Source: a virus. From it: DNA of 60,531 nucleotides. The stretch is taken from positions 1 through 60,531 of IMG/VR virus record IMGVR_UViG_3300005294_000016. One strand, given 5' to 3'. A program made the position numbers and the translations under genes. Below the pieces are notes generated by a model that saw only the letters and a list, made by a program, of their open reading frames with translations, was not told the DNA's origin and ran no database searches. Below are positions 36,812-45,898 of this stretch, piece by piece. How positions within the stretch are numbered: position 1 is the first letter of the stretch; each line of letters opens with the position of its first letter.

Positions 36812-38584
36812 CTACGGGGTCGCGAATTTCCCGGCCTGAACGAAGATGGCCTGGGTGGGATCGGACAGGTTCGTGGCGGTACGGGTCACGGAAACCCAGC
36901 CCAGCAGTGCCATACCAACGGTAAGCGGGTTCGGAATGTAGGTTCCGGAGCCGATGCCGTCGCGGGCTGCGGTCAGGGATGCGTAGGTCCGCTGCCCGTA
37001 CTGCACAAGGATCTGTTCGTTCACAGTGTTGTTGGCTACGGCCCAGACCCGGAAGTTCGTGGACGTGTTGGCTCCACCACCGACCGGGGTGATGACTCCG
37101 GCACCGTTCGGGTCGTAGTTGGCCACGTCAAAGATCGTCGTGACGCCGGAGGCGAACCCGGGCTGCCCGGTGAGGCGCCGGAAAGTCATCGGCGCCTGGG
37201 CTGGCAGGACTGCTTCGTGGGGGTTGAGGTAGGTGGGGACCTGGGAGAACGCACGAGCGAACAATTGCCCTGATGCCTTGCTGATGGTCAGGGTGGCTCC
37301 GTTGGGACTGAGAAGGTTCCCGCTGGTCGAGAACGGCCTCAGGTTGTTCATCAGGTCAACGAGCTGGTTGTTGAGCTGCGACGGAATGACGGGGATCGTC
37401 TGGTCGACGATGATGTTCCCGGCTTCGGTGACCGTGAATCCGAGAAGCAGGTTCTGGCGCCGTTGTGCTGGTGTCGCTACTGTGGCCTGCTGGATAAGGG
37501 TGCCGGTGGAGTCGATGAGGTAGAAAGTGATGGGCGCGAAGGTGGGGACGAGTCCGGTGGTTCCGGGGTAGGTGACGTAGGTGATTTTCGGGTTGGTTGG
37601 TCCGATGGCTGCGTTGGTTGAGTTGTAGTCGATGATCCATCCGGTTGTCGCCGAAATGTCGATCTTCGTGAGGTCGACGTTCGGAATCAGTTCGCCACCG
37701 GAAGTGACGTTCGTTGACAGTACCGAGGACAGCAGCCGCATCACGTCACCGTTGACGCCCTGGTATTCGGCAGTCAGGGTGCCGTCAACGTTCAAGTCCC
37801 CGGTGATCTGGGCATCGTCGGTGACGGTCAGGTCGTCGGTAACGTTCAGGTCCCCGAACGTGCCGGTGGTGAAGTTCGCCGTCAGGCCGGACAGTGTGCC
37901 GATGCTGGCACTGTTGGCGGTCAGCAGCCCTGTAACTCCGACATCTCCGAGGACGCTCAAGTCATCATTGACGGTCAAGTCGTCACCGACCGTGACATCG
38001 AGGCTGAATGTTGCATTTCCAGCAACGCTGATCTGGCTGTTGAACGCCGCATCCCCGCCGAATGCGGACAGCCCGCCCACTCCGAGCTGGTCCCCGACCG
38101 CCAAGTCATCGGACACCCCGGCATCCCCGTTAACCTGAAGGTTCGCGTTGATGATCAGGTTGCCGGTCATCGTGTCGCCGGATTTGCGGACGAACAGGTC
38201 ACTGTCGGACGGCGGGATCGGAACTGCCGCAGGTGACGTGCCCGCACAGGGGTCGAAGTCCAGTGGCACCAGGTCCGCGAACTCGGTCACACCGGGTGCG
38301 AACGGGATCTGAACGTAGATGACTTCCTTCAACTGGTCGGTGTTCACATACACCTGGTAGACCCAGTTGGTCGGGGACAGGTCCGGGTTGTCTGTGGCCG
38401 GGAGGACGATCGTGAACTCGCCGTTGACGTCCAGGGTGGCCGTGAACACTTTCCGGGTGTAGACGATGTTGTCCACGACGTCGCGCAGGTCCTGAAGCGT
38501 GTCGAAGGTTACGGTGCCCACTGCGGGCACGTTCGTGACGGGGGCGAGGATTTCGCCGTGAACTGTGACCGTGGTGAGTGCCAT
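36812..38584 (-). CDS. Tail fibre protein with repeat shaft, 590 aa
   Basis: N-terminal domain for attachment (residues 1-125), then FVRKSGDTMTGNLIINANLQ, the classic fibre motif, leading into repeats such as DDLTVNDDLSVLGDVGVTG (about 140-265), a triple beta-helix shaft. The C-terminal part is a beta-rich tip. Leftward orientation within rightward tail genes is unusual. Confidence 0.85.
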   Translation of the reverse strand: MALTTVTVHGEILAPVTNVPAVGTVTFDTLQDLRDVVDNIVYTRKVFTATLDVNGEFTIVLPATDNPDLSPTNWVYQVYVNTDQLKEVIYVQIPFAPGVTEFADLVPLDFDPCAGTSPAAVPIPPSDSDLFVRKSGDTMTGNLIINANLQVNGDAGVSDDLAVGDQLGVGGLSAFGGDAAFNSQISVAGNATFSLDVTVGDDLTVNDDLSVLGDVGVTGLLTANSASIGTLSGLTANFTTGTFGDLNVTDDLTVTDDAQITGDLNVDGTLTAEYQGVNGDVMRLLSSVLSTNVTSGGELIPNVDLTKIDISATTGWIIDYNSTNAAIGPTNPKITYVTYPGTTGLVPTFAPITFYLIDSTGTLIQQATVATPAQRRQNLLLGFTVTEAGNIIVDQTIPVIPSQLNNQLVDLMNNLRPFSTSGNLLSPNGATLTISKASGQLFARAFSQVPTYLNPHEAVLPAQAPMTFRRLTGQPGFASGVTTIFDVANYDPNGAGVITPVGGGANTSTNFRVWAVANNTVNEQILVQYGQRTYASLTAARDGIGSGTYIPNPLTVGMALLGWVSVTRTATNLSDPTQAIFVQAGKFATP

Positions 38585-38629
38585 GGGATCATTCTAGGCT
38601 ATAGACTTGGTTGACGAAGGAGGTGCGAA

Positions 38630-39412
38630 GTGTCCATGTGCCCTTGGGTGGTTGCGGATCCGCTGTGCTGCGACTGCTGGAACACGGCCGATCCGCGCAT
38701 GAAGGAACAGGCACACATCTGGGCGTCGTCGATCATGTACGCCCGGACCGGTCGGCAGTTCGGCACCTGCGAGGTCACTGTGCGTCCGTGCGGCTACGAC
38801 CAGTGCGGTGACGGAACCATGGCCTGGTACGGGGCCTGGTGGAACGGTGGCCTGTGGACCCCGTACATCCTCGACGGCGTGTGGTTCAACTGTGCCTGTC
38901 CTGGCCTGTGCAACTGTGAACCCGATTCCCAGATGCGTCTCGACGGCCCCGTAGCTTCGATCACTGAGGTGACGATTGGCGGCGTTGTCGTGGACCCGGA
39001 CAACTACCGGGTCGATGACTTCCAGTGGCTGGTCGCGGAGAACGGGTTCAAGTGGCCCCGCTGCCCGAACATGAACAACAGCTCCGGTGGCGTGGACGTC
39101 CTTGAGGTCACGTACGCGAAGGGGACTGCTGTTCCGGCTGACGTGCTGCTGGCTGAGGCGATCCTGGCCTGCGAGTACGTCAAGATGTGCAAGGGTGACT
39201 CGTCATGCCAGTTGTCGTCGCGGGTTGTCGCAATGTCCCGGCAGGGCACGGACTTCCAGATGGTTCCCCTGGATGACATGTTGAAGGCGGGTCTGCTGGG
39301 TCCGAACCTGGTGGACCAGGTGATCCTAGGGTATAATCCCAACCATCTGATGTTTCGGCCTCGGGTGTGGGCACAGAACGTGAAGCATCCCAGGCAAACA
39401 ACTTTTGCTTAG
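38630..39412 (+). CDS. Head-tail connector/adaptor protein, 260 aa
   Basis: GTG 38630 behind AAGGAGGT; ATG 38636 alternative. Cysteine-rich (CPWVVADPLCCDCW; CACPGLCNCEP) yet built like a head-tail adaptor with PADVLLAEAILACEYVKMC. First gene of the connector block. TATAGA at 38600 is a promoter candidate. Confidence 0.65.
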   Translation: MSMCPWVVADPLCCDCWNTADPRMKEQAHIWASSIMYARTGRQFGTCEVTVRPCGYDQCGDGTMAWYGAWWNGGLWTPYILDGVWFNCACPGLCNCEPDSQMRLDGPVASITEVTIGGVVVDPDNYRVDDFQWLVAENGFKWPRCPNMNNSSGGVDVLEVTYAKGTAVPADVLLAEAILACEYVKMCKGDSSCQLSSRVVAMSRQGTDFQMVPLDDMLKAGLLGPNLVDQVILGYNPNHLMFRPRVWAQNVKHPRQTTFA

Positions 39413-39419
39413 GATTGTC

Positions 39420-39908
39420 ATGATTTCAGTGGAATACGAGAAGCTTCTGTCCTGGGGGTTCATCCCCCAGGGGGAATGTCTTATATCTCGTGCGACCCGG
39501 AACAAGTCCGGGTATCGGGTTATTTCGATTAAGAAGAGGCTGTCGTACGCCCACCGAGTTTCATACACTCAGTGGTTTGGGGACATCCCGCAGGGCTATG
39601 TGATAGATCACGAATGTCATAATCATGATGCTGCCCTGGGGCTGTGTTCCGGTGGAAATGCCTGTTTCCACCGGTCCTGCATCAACCCCGACCATCTAGC
39701 GGTTAAGCTTCCAGGGGAAAACCTGTCCTCCAGTGCCCTTGTGCAGCAGCACTACTCCCGTGGAGCCGTGCTTACCCACTGCAAGATGGGTCACGAGTTC
39801 ACCAAGGAGAACACGTACACCCCGAAGTCCGGCTCACCCCGGCACTGTCGGGAGTGTAGGAGAACGAGGCTCCGAAGCTACTACTGGGCGAAAAAGGACT
39901 CTCGATGA
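39420..39908 (+). CDS. HNH homing endonuclease, 162 aa
   Basis: HNH core: HRVSYTQWFGDIPQGYVIDHECHN...CINPDHLAV with paired cysteines, and a C-terminal CKMGHEFTKENTY...CRECRR repeat (NUMOD-like). Free-standing endonuclease between connector genes; its A/T content is higher than neighbours, which suggests recent arrival. Confidence 0.9.
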   Translation: MISVEYEKLLSWGFIPQGECLISRATRNKSGYRVISIKKRLSYAHRVSYTQWFGDIPQGYVIDHECHNHDAALGLCSGGNACFHRSCINPDHLAVKLPGENLSSSALVQQHYSRGAVLTHCKMGHEFTKENTYTPKSGSPRHCRECRRTRLRSYYWAKKDSR

Positions 39909-40441
39909 CTGCTGAGGATCCGGTCTGGATCGTCTCGAACCTGCTGCTGGACTGTCTCCAGGCCCAGTTCACTACTGGCGATCCGGATCTGGCAACGCCC
40001 GTAAATTTCTGTTGGCGCAGCGGTGAGGAGATTTCGGAGGACATCGACCCGTGGACTGGCGCGGACCTGTGCTGTGAAGGTCTGGGCTGGGTCAGGGTCG
40101 GTAACACGTTCCCGTCGTCGAACTTCCCGAACCCGGACGAGGTGAGCGTCAAGTGCCTGCCGACCGGCTGGGCTCAGGTGTTCGAGGTGGGTCTGCTGGG
40201 ATGCTATGTGCCTGGCGGTCAGGAACACATGCCCACGTGTGCCCAGCACACTACGGCTTCGGTGCAGGACATGGCACGTCTGCGGATCTTGAAGCAGGCC
40301 CTGTGTTGTTTCGACGCCACGGATTGGATCACCAAGCGCGGTAGGCTGTGGACGATACAGTCGATCGAGGTTTCGGGGCCAAGATCAAATTGCATTTCAC
40401 GAGTTGCAACGATTCTCGTGAATATCCCCAAATGCTGCTGA
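39905..40441 (+). CDS. Head-tail connector protein, 178 aa
   Basis: ATGA junction with the HNH gene. Contains several cysteines and a helix near QDMARLRILKQALCCFD. Position between adaptor and tail chaperones fits a stopper or neck protein. Confidence 0.6.
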   Translation: MTAEDPVWIVSNLLLDCLQAQFTTGDPDLATPVNFCWRSGEEISEDIDPWTGADLCCEGLGWVRVGNTFPSSNFPNPDEVSVKCLPTGWAQVFEVGLLGCYVPGGQEHMPTCAQHTTASVQDMARLRILKQALCCFDATDWITKRGRLWTIQSIEVSGPRSNCISRVATILVNIPKCC

Positions 40442-40452
40442 ATGGGACAAAA

Positions 40453-40677
40453 ATGGCACACAGTGATGAAGCTCAGCGTCGTCTCGGATACCACCCAGTC
40501 GGCTCCGAGAGCCAGAAGATCCGCTACGAAACGAACCGGGAACTCTACATGTCCCTGTTCGACTACGTCCAGAGCGTCGGAACCCCGAGCCGGGAACTGT
40601 CCCTGGCCCTGACCGCACTCCAGGAGTCCCTGATGTGGCTGAACGCCCACGTGGCCTGCAACGGAGTGGACGCATGA
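40453..40677 (+). CDS. Acb2-like anti-CBASS protein (cyclic nucleotide sponge), 74 aa
   Basis: The pattern RLGYHPV...K...YETNRELYMSLFDYV...SRELSLALTALQESLMWLNAHVA matches the Acb2/Tad1-hairpin helical family, whose typical actinophage form is YHP...REKSLALTKLEEAMMWANAAIA. Acb2 hexamers bind cyclic di- and trinucleotides and block CBASS. Located among late structural genes, a common place for this family. Confidence 0.75.
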   Translation: MAHSDEAQRRLGYHPVGSESQKIRYETNRELYMSLFDYVQSVGTPSRELSLALTALQESLMWLNAHVACNGVDA

Positions 40678-40970
40678 GTGTCTACACCATCCTCGTGGCG
40701 TTCGAGAACTACAGGGTCGGGCAGCTCGTGTTCGTTGACGGTCCCCAGGAACGCTGGCTCGGTCTGGAGAAGTCTGGGTACGTGAAGCAGGCGGCTGCCA
40801 TTACCCTCGATGCCCCGGTTGACCTGGCTCGTGTCGACGAGTTCCTGAACAGTCCCGAGTCCGGCGTCAAGGTCAAGCGCCCCCGCAAGCGCAAGGAGGT
40901 CGGAGATGGCACGGATCAGGTTGAACCCGGTCCAGGTCCATCGGACGGCCAGGAACAAGGGCTGGACTGA
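40674..40970 (+). CDS. Tail-region hypothetical protein, 98 aa
   Basis: ATGA junction. N-terminal beta domain with LVAFENYRVGQLVFVD, then a basic KRPRKRK stretch and a low-complexity Gly/Pro/Asp tail that overlaps the next gene by 65 bases. Unrecognised. Confidence 0.6.
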   Translation: MSVYTILVAFENYRVGQLVFVDGPQERWLGLEKSGYVKQAAAITLDAPVDLARVDEFLNSPESGVKVKRPRKRKEVGDGTDQVEPGPGPSDGQEQGLD

Positions 40971-41409
40971 AGTCAAAGGGCTGACCAAGGACGTCTTCGC
41001 CTACTCGAAGTACCTGGCGCCCCGTGGCACGCGCCGTCACGGCTCCGGCAAAAGCGTGGCCGCTACACGTCTGGCCGACACCGGGAAGGTCACCTACCGG
41101 GAGACTGCCCGCAGCGTCCACGGCTATGTGACGTACACGGCCGACTGGGCTGCCACGGTTGCCGTAGGGTCCCAGCCGCACCGGATCCCGAAGCGTGGCA
41201 AGAAGCTCATGGGCTTCTACTGGGCTCGGGCTCAGGCATCACCGACGTTGCGTAGGCACACGTGGCGTGGGAAGTCGTTCTTCACGAAGGTCCGACATCC
41301 GGGCAACAAGCGTCCGGTACGCTATCTTCAAACACCTCTGGCCCAGTTCGGGCGTAAGAGGAATTTCAGGGTTGTGACGGTCCGCAACAGCCGTAGTCGT
41401 CTGCCATGA
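40906..41409 (+). CDS. Tail completion (gp10-like) protein, 167 aa
   Basis: Very basic, with VTYTADWAATVAVGSQPHRIP, the layout of HK97 gp10-like neck or tail completion proteins. Position directly before the tail chaperones supports this. Confidence 0.6.
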   Translation: MARIRLNPVQVHRTARNKGWTEVKGLTKDVFAYSKYLAPRGTRRHGSGKSVAATRLADTGKVTYRETARSVHGYVTYTADWAATVAVGSQPHRIPKRGKKLMGFYWARAQASPTLRRHTWRGKSFFTKVRHPGNKRPVRYLQTPLAQFGRKRNFRVVTVRNSRSRLP

Positions 41410-41419
41410 TGGGGAGATC

Positions 41420-41908
41420 ATGATCAACGAAGAGTTCGACGAAGAAGCAGCCGAAGACTTCGACCCTGCCGTGCTCGTCCGCGAAGCCGAAGAACCAGCA
41501 CGTCCCGAAGGTGCCTGGTCCCGGACCCTGGCAGGGCGGGAAATCTGGTTCCGGCCGATCACGTCAACCCAGCGGTCCGCGCTGCGCCGGTTCCACCAGG
41601 CAACCGTGAAACAGCTCAACGTCCTCGCTCCCGGAGACGACGACGCTGCGATCAAGCTCGCCAACGAGTTCTACGACGCCGTCCACGAATTCGTCGACTC
41701 CCTGTTCCTCGACGACGCCGATCGTCGCGAACTGCTGAAAGCCCAGCTCCGGGGCGACATGGACGACCAGGAACTGCTCAAGTTCGTCCTGTACGGCGAG
41801 GATCCCGCCGATGACGATGCGGAGCCCGTGTCCAAGCCGAAGCCGGTGAAGGCAGCGAATCCCGCGAAGGCGAAGAAGGCTGCCAATGCCAGCCGGACCC
41901 GGCGATGA
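41420..41908 (+). CDS. Tail assembly chaperone, N-terminal (G-like), 162 aa
   Basis: Acidic helical protein with FRPITSTQRSALRRFHQATV and a Lys/Ala-rich tail. Upstream of the second chaperone and tape measure, as in lambda G/T. It ends CGA TGA C at 41903-41909, where a +1 shift would enter the next frame. Confidence 0.75.
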   Translation: MINEEFDEEAAEDFDPAVLVREAEEPARPEGAWSRTLAGREIWFRPITSTQRSALRRFHQATVKQLNVLAPGDDDAAIKLANEFYDAVHEFVDSLFLDDADRRELLKAQLRGDMDDQELLKFVLYGEDPADDDAEPVSKPKPVKAANPAKAKKAANASRTRR

Positions 41909-42419
41909 CGCGTACGGCCGTGTCCTCATCCGAGCCTTCGGACGACCATGGCTTCTTCGTGATGTCCCAGCCCTCGACTGGATCCTCGGGGCTGGAGAGC
42001 CAGGTCTCGCAGGAATCTTTCCTGGACTTGTTGATGACGATGATTCGTACGCAGCGTTCGTCATCTTCTCCAGTGGCCATGATCCCGATACGGATCTGCG
42101 AGGACTACGTGCCGCTCGCGTCGCTCTGGAACGAGCCGGACGACGCGAATGGTTCTGGACCTACAACCTGATCGACGAATGCCTACAGTCCTGGACTCAG
42201 GTCAACGGACTGCTGGTGCGCCAGGGCGTCTGGGCTGACCGGACATCGCTGCCGGACTGGCTCGATGCGGCGTTCACGCAGATCCTGGAGCTGTACCACG
42301 ACAAGAAGGAACGGACCGCTTTCGAGACCAGGCTGCGTAAGGTTCCGAAGGACGCCCTCGGCACGGTGAAGCCGAAGTTCTCCGACCGTAACGCACTTAT
42401 GGCTTTCGCGGCCCCGTAA
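41886..42419 (+). CDS. Tail assembly chaperone, C-terminal (T-like), 177 aa
   Basis: Open from 41850 in the +1 frame of the G-like gene. Helical with FWTYNLIDECLQSWTQVNGL. Could be made separately from ATG 41886 or as a G-T fusion by +1 frameshift at the G stop. Confidence 0.7.
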   Translation: MPAGPGDDAYGRVLIRAFGRPWLLRDVPALDWILGAGEPGLAGIFPGLVDDDDSYAAFVIFSSGHDPDTDLRGLRAARVALERAGRREWFWTYNLIDECLQSWTQVNGLLVRQGVWADRTSLPDWLDAAFTQILELYHDKKERTAFETRLRKVPKDALGTVKPKFSDRNALMAFAAP

Positions 42420-42449
42420 CCCTTCATCAACATGGTCTACGATTGACCC

Positions 42450-44405
42450 ATGGCGAAGTTGGGTGAAGCGTACGTTGAGGTCCGGGCCGACCTGGACAAG
42501 TTCGGCAAGGACCTTGACCGTGGACTTCTCGCGCTCACCAACAAGTTCGAGAAGTCACTGAACTCGTCCCTGGGCAAGAAGCTCGGCACCGATGTGGGCA
42601 GGGGCACCCGCGAAGGTATCGTGTCCGAGTTCAACGGCATCGGCAAGGAACTCGACAAGGCCCTGTCGGGCGTGAACTCGGTCAAGTCCCGAGGGCGCAA
42701 GGTCGGCCGGGAGCTGTCGCAGGGCATCGGGGACGGGATCGACGAACACGGTCCGATTGCCAAGGCCCTATCGAACGTCATCACCGCATTCGAGGACGGC
42801 TTCTCTTCCCTGCCCGTGGAAGCCAAGGCTGCTGTAGCCGGTGCCATCCTGGCCTTGACCCCTATCGTCCTGGGCGGTGTCGCGGCCCTGGTGAACGTGG
42901 CGACTCTTGGGCTTGCCACTACCGTGGGTACGATTTTGGCTTTCCAGTTCAAGGAGGTTCAGGACCGGGGGCAGGAAACTCTCGACAATCTGCGGGAGCG
43001 TGCCGTCAGTGCGGCCCGGTTCTTCATCGATCCGTTGGACAAGGCATTCGACACGATCGACTACCGTTTGGCGCTTCTACAGCCGACCCTTGACCGCCTG
43101 TTCGAGCGGGCTTCCCAGTTCGTCGGTCCGCTGACCGACGCAACTCTGGGGCTGGTCGATGAAACGATCCGTGGTATCGAGCGGGGGCTTGAGGCACTTG
43201 ACATCCCCGGCGTCGGTGAGGCGACAGTTCAGGGCCTGCGCGATATCGGTGTTGAGCTTGGTGAGCTGTTCGAGACGTTGCTTGCCAATGAGAACACCGA
43301 TGAGGTTCTTCTGGACTTGTTCGAGTCGGTGGCCACGCTCGTTGCCGGGCTGAAGGTCTTCCTGAATTTCGGCTTGGACGTGTACGGGTTCATGATCGAC
43401 CTGGCGAACGTGATGGGCAACGTCGCCGATGCCATTGGCGATGTCGTTTCGGCCCTTGTGGACCTGGCGACGTTCAACGGGACCCTCGACAACCTGACCG
43501 CCAAAATCAAGGGGGTCGGTGACGCCTGGCTCCAGGATGACATGATCACCAAGAACGTCATCAAGACCACGGACGAGTACAACGTCGCCGCTGACGGAAC
43601 GCTCAGGTTGACGAAGAAGCAGGAAAAGGCCCAGAAGGAACTGATCAAGCAGCTCAAGGCCCAAAACGACCTCGTCAACGACCTGATCTCCACAAACGTC
43701 GACTACCAGGAAGCCGTCGACAACACGATCGCAGGCTTCAAGGAGTACAAGACCAGCCTCGACGCCGGAGAAGAGGCCGGTCGCGGCAACATCCGCAACA
43801 TCCAAAGCCAGATCGACAAGCTGAAAGAGTACGTGACCGCGCAGGTGACCTCGGGCAAAATGACCGAAGGACAGGCGCGGACCTACTACAACAACGAGAT
43901 CCAGCGCCTCAGGGACGAGTTCACGAAGCGTGGCGGGAACATCAAGCAGTTTGAGGAGATTTTCGGCTGGTTGACGAAACTGGCAGGCTTCCAGAACATC
44001 CCTGACAAGTTCGGGCCGTTCCGGATCAGTCTCCAGGACACCGCGACCCTGCTGAACGCGGTGACAACCGCAGTCACCGCCCTCGCGAACGCCCCGAAGC
44101 CAGCAGCCCCGAAGCACGGAACGGGGCGTGGACCGCAGCCGTACGCGGACGGCGGATTCATCAACGAGCCGACGTTCGGGATGCTCGGGGAGAACTACCG
44201 TCGCGAAGTGGTGCTTCCGTTGACCCAGCCGCAGCGTTCCATGAGTCTCCTAGCCAAATCTCCATTGGCCGGGATGTTGGGGGGCACCCCGAACGTGAAC
44301 GTGTTCGTCGGCAACGAACAGCTCGCCAGTCGACAGTTCGCGGTGGCCACCGGGGTGTCACGCGCCAATGCACGTTCCATGACCCAGCGTCCCAGGAGTA
44401 TCTGA
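42450..44405 (+). CDS. Tape measure protein, 651 aa
   Basis: Largest protein of the tail block. Coiled N-terminal part, hydrophobic segments (residues about 125-165, VAGAILALTPIVLGGVAALV), long helices with Lys/Gln, and a C-terminal GGFINEPTFGMLGENYRREV motif typical of tape measures. At about 1.5 angstrom per residue it predicts a tail near 100 nm. ATG six bases after TACGAT. Confidence 0.92.
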   Translation: MAKLGEAYVEVRADLDKFGKDLDRGLLALTNKFEKSLNSSLGKKLGTDVGRGTREGIVSEFNGIGKELDKALSGVNSVKSRGRKVGRELSQGIGDGIDEHGPIAKALSNVITAFEDGFSSLPVEAKAAVAGAILALTPIVLGGVAALVNVATLGLATTVGTILAFQFKEVQDRGQETLDNLRERAVSAARFFIDPLDKAFDTIDYRLALLQPTLDRLFERASQFVGPLTDATLGLVDETIRGIERGLEALDIPGVGEATVQGLRDIGVELGELFETLLANENTDEVLLDLFESVATLVAGLKVFLNFGLDVYGFMIDLANVMGNVADAIGDVVSALVDLATFNGTLDNLTAKIKGVGDAWLQDDMITKNVIKTTDEYNVAADGTLRLTKKQEKAQKELIKQLKAQNDLVNDLISTNVDYQEAVDNTIAGFKEYKTSLDAGEEAGRGNIRNIQSQIDKLKEYVTAQVTSGKMTEGQARTYYNNEIQRLRDEFTKRGGNIKQFEEIFGWLTKLAGFQNIPDKFGPFRISLQDTATLLNAVTTAVTALANAPKPAAPKHGTGRGPQPYADGGFINEPTFGMLGENYRREVVLPLTQPQRSMSLLAKSPLAGMLGGTPNVNVFVGNEQLASRQFAVATGVSRANARSMTQRPRSI

Positions 44406-45898
44406 TGGCATCCTTGACCGCCACTGCTGATGCGACCACCGGCACGATCCGGATCGACATCGAACAGACGACCCTGCGGGACCTGTTCACCCGTGTCGTT
44501 GCGAACGGTTGGGGTTCCCCGACTGCCGGTCCGGCGTGGAGCACTTCCGGTGGTGTGGCTGGGGACTACGCCGTCAACGGAACCCAGGGAACGCACACAT
44601 TCTCAGCGACGAACAGTCCACGGCGCACGTTCTCCCTGGCGGCAGCGGACGCGGACATGGGTATCACGGGCCAGGTGACGATCGCCGTGGCTGCCCTGAC
44701 TCAGCCGATCCAGCCCGGTTTCATGGTCCGTTACACCGACTCCAGCAACCACTACTTCGTCGAGATTTCGATCGCCCCCAGCAACACGGTCACCATGAAC
44801 CTGCGCAAGAACGTCCTCGGGGTCCTCACCACCCTCAACTCGGTCGTTCTGGGGCAGGTCCACGCCGCTGGGGCCACCTGGCTTGCCAGACTTGAGGTGT
44901 GCGGGCACACGTTGAAAGCGAAGGCGTGGAGGTCCACGGTCACCGAACCGGGCTGGCTGGCGACGGTCAACGACTTTGACCTGACAACCGGGCAGGGCAT
45001 GGGTGCCCGTAGTGTCCTGGCCACCGGGAACACGAACGGGTCCACGGTGTTCGCGTACGACAACTTCGCGGGCTACGTGTCCCAGCCGATCCGGTTGTGG
45101 CGGGTTCTGCCGGACGGCACGAGGACCGAAGTCAGGGGTTCGCCGGGCAGCACCGAGAACGCCACGGCTGCCGCAGCCACGGCGACAGCGACGTTCTACG
45201 ACAATGAGGCACCGTTCGATGTGAACGTGTTCTACGAGCTGACGTCCGGGTGCAACACGGTTGTGGAGGCCACGTCGAACACGGTGGTGCTGGACTCCAA
45301 CGATGACGGCTGGCTGCGGGATCCGGTGGATCCGACCCGCAACATCCGGATCGTCATGTCGTCGTTCTTCAACGAATGCGTGGACGTGGACACTGTCGTG
45401 TTCTCCGGTCTCGGGGCCAGGGAGTATGCGAACTCGGCGGGGATCTTCGACATCATCGACGATCGACGCCCGGTGACGGTCTCGCAGACACGGAAGAACT
45501 ATGCCTCAGGGCTGACCCTGACCTCGTACACCTTGGATGACATCGACAGCTTGGAGGACCTGTTCGACCCGAACCGGATCCTGTTGCTGTCCCTGCCTGT
45601 TTCGGGAAACTACGGGTGGGCTCACCGCAGCTCCGGAACCGACTACATCACATGCTTCGACATCACCCAGTCCGTGATCGGCGTGGACCAGGGGGTGACG
45701 TCGCGGGTATGGGATATCCCGTTCCGGTTGTCTTACGCACCACCGGACACGTCCGAGGGTGGTACGGGCGGTAACGGTATCGGGGGCGCTGGGGCCACCT
45801 ACGACGATCTGGCGGCTTCGGCGCTGGGGTTGACGTACAACTCTTTGACAGCTTCGGGTGAGACGTACCTTCAGGTCGCGCAGGGGGTCGGATACTGA
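44405..45898 (+). CDS. Minor tail protein, 497 aa
   Basis: Beta-rich; N-terminal LTATADATTGTIRIDIEQTT, a central concanavalin-like stretch (residues 35-230) and a C-terminal domain in the style of distal tail proteins. One-base overlap with tape measure. Confidence 0.7.
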   Translation: MASLTATADATTGTIRIDIEQTTLRDLFTRVVANGWGSPTAGPAWSTSGGVAGDYAVNGTQGTHTFSATNSPRRTFSLAAADADMGITGQVTIAVAALTQPIQPGFMVRYTDSSNHYFVEISIAPSNTVTMNLRKNVLGVLTTLNSVVLGQVHAAGATWLARLEVCGHTLKAKAWRSTVTEPGWLATVNDFDLTTGQGMGARSVLATGNTNGSTVFAYDNFAGYVSQPIRLWRVLPDGTRTEVRGSPGSTENATAAAATATATFYDNEAPFDVNVFYELTSGCNTVVEATSNTVVLDSNDDGWLRDPVDPTRNIRIVMSSFFNECVDVDTVVFSGLGAREYANSAGIFDIIDDRRPVTVSQTRKNYASGLTLTSYTLDDIDSLEDLFDPNRILLLSLPVSGNYGWAHRSSGTDYITCFDITQSVIGVDQGVTSRVWDIPFRLSYAPPDTSEGGTGGNGIGGAGATYDDLAASALGLTYNSLTASGETYLQVAQGVGY

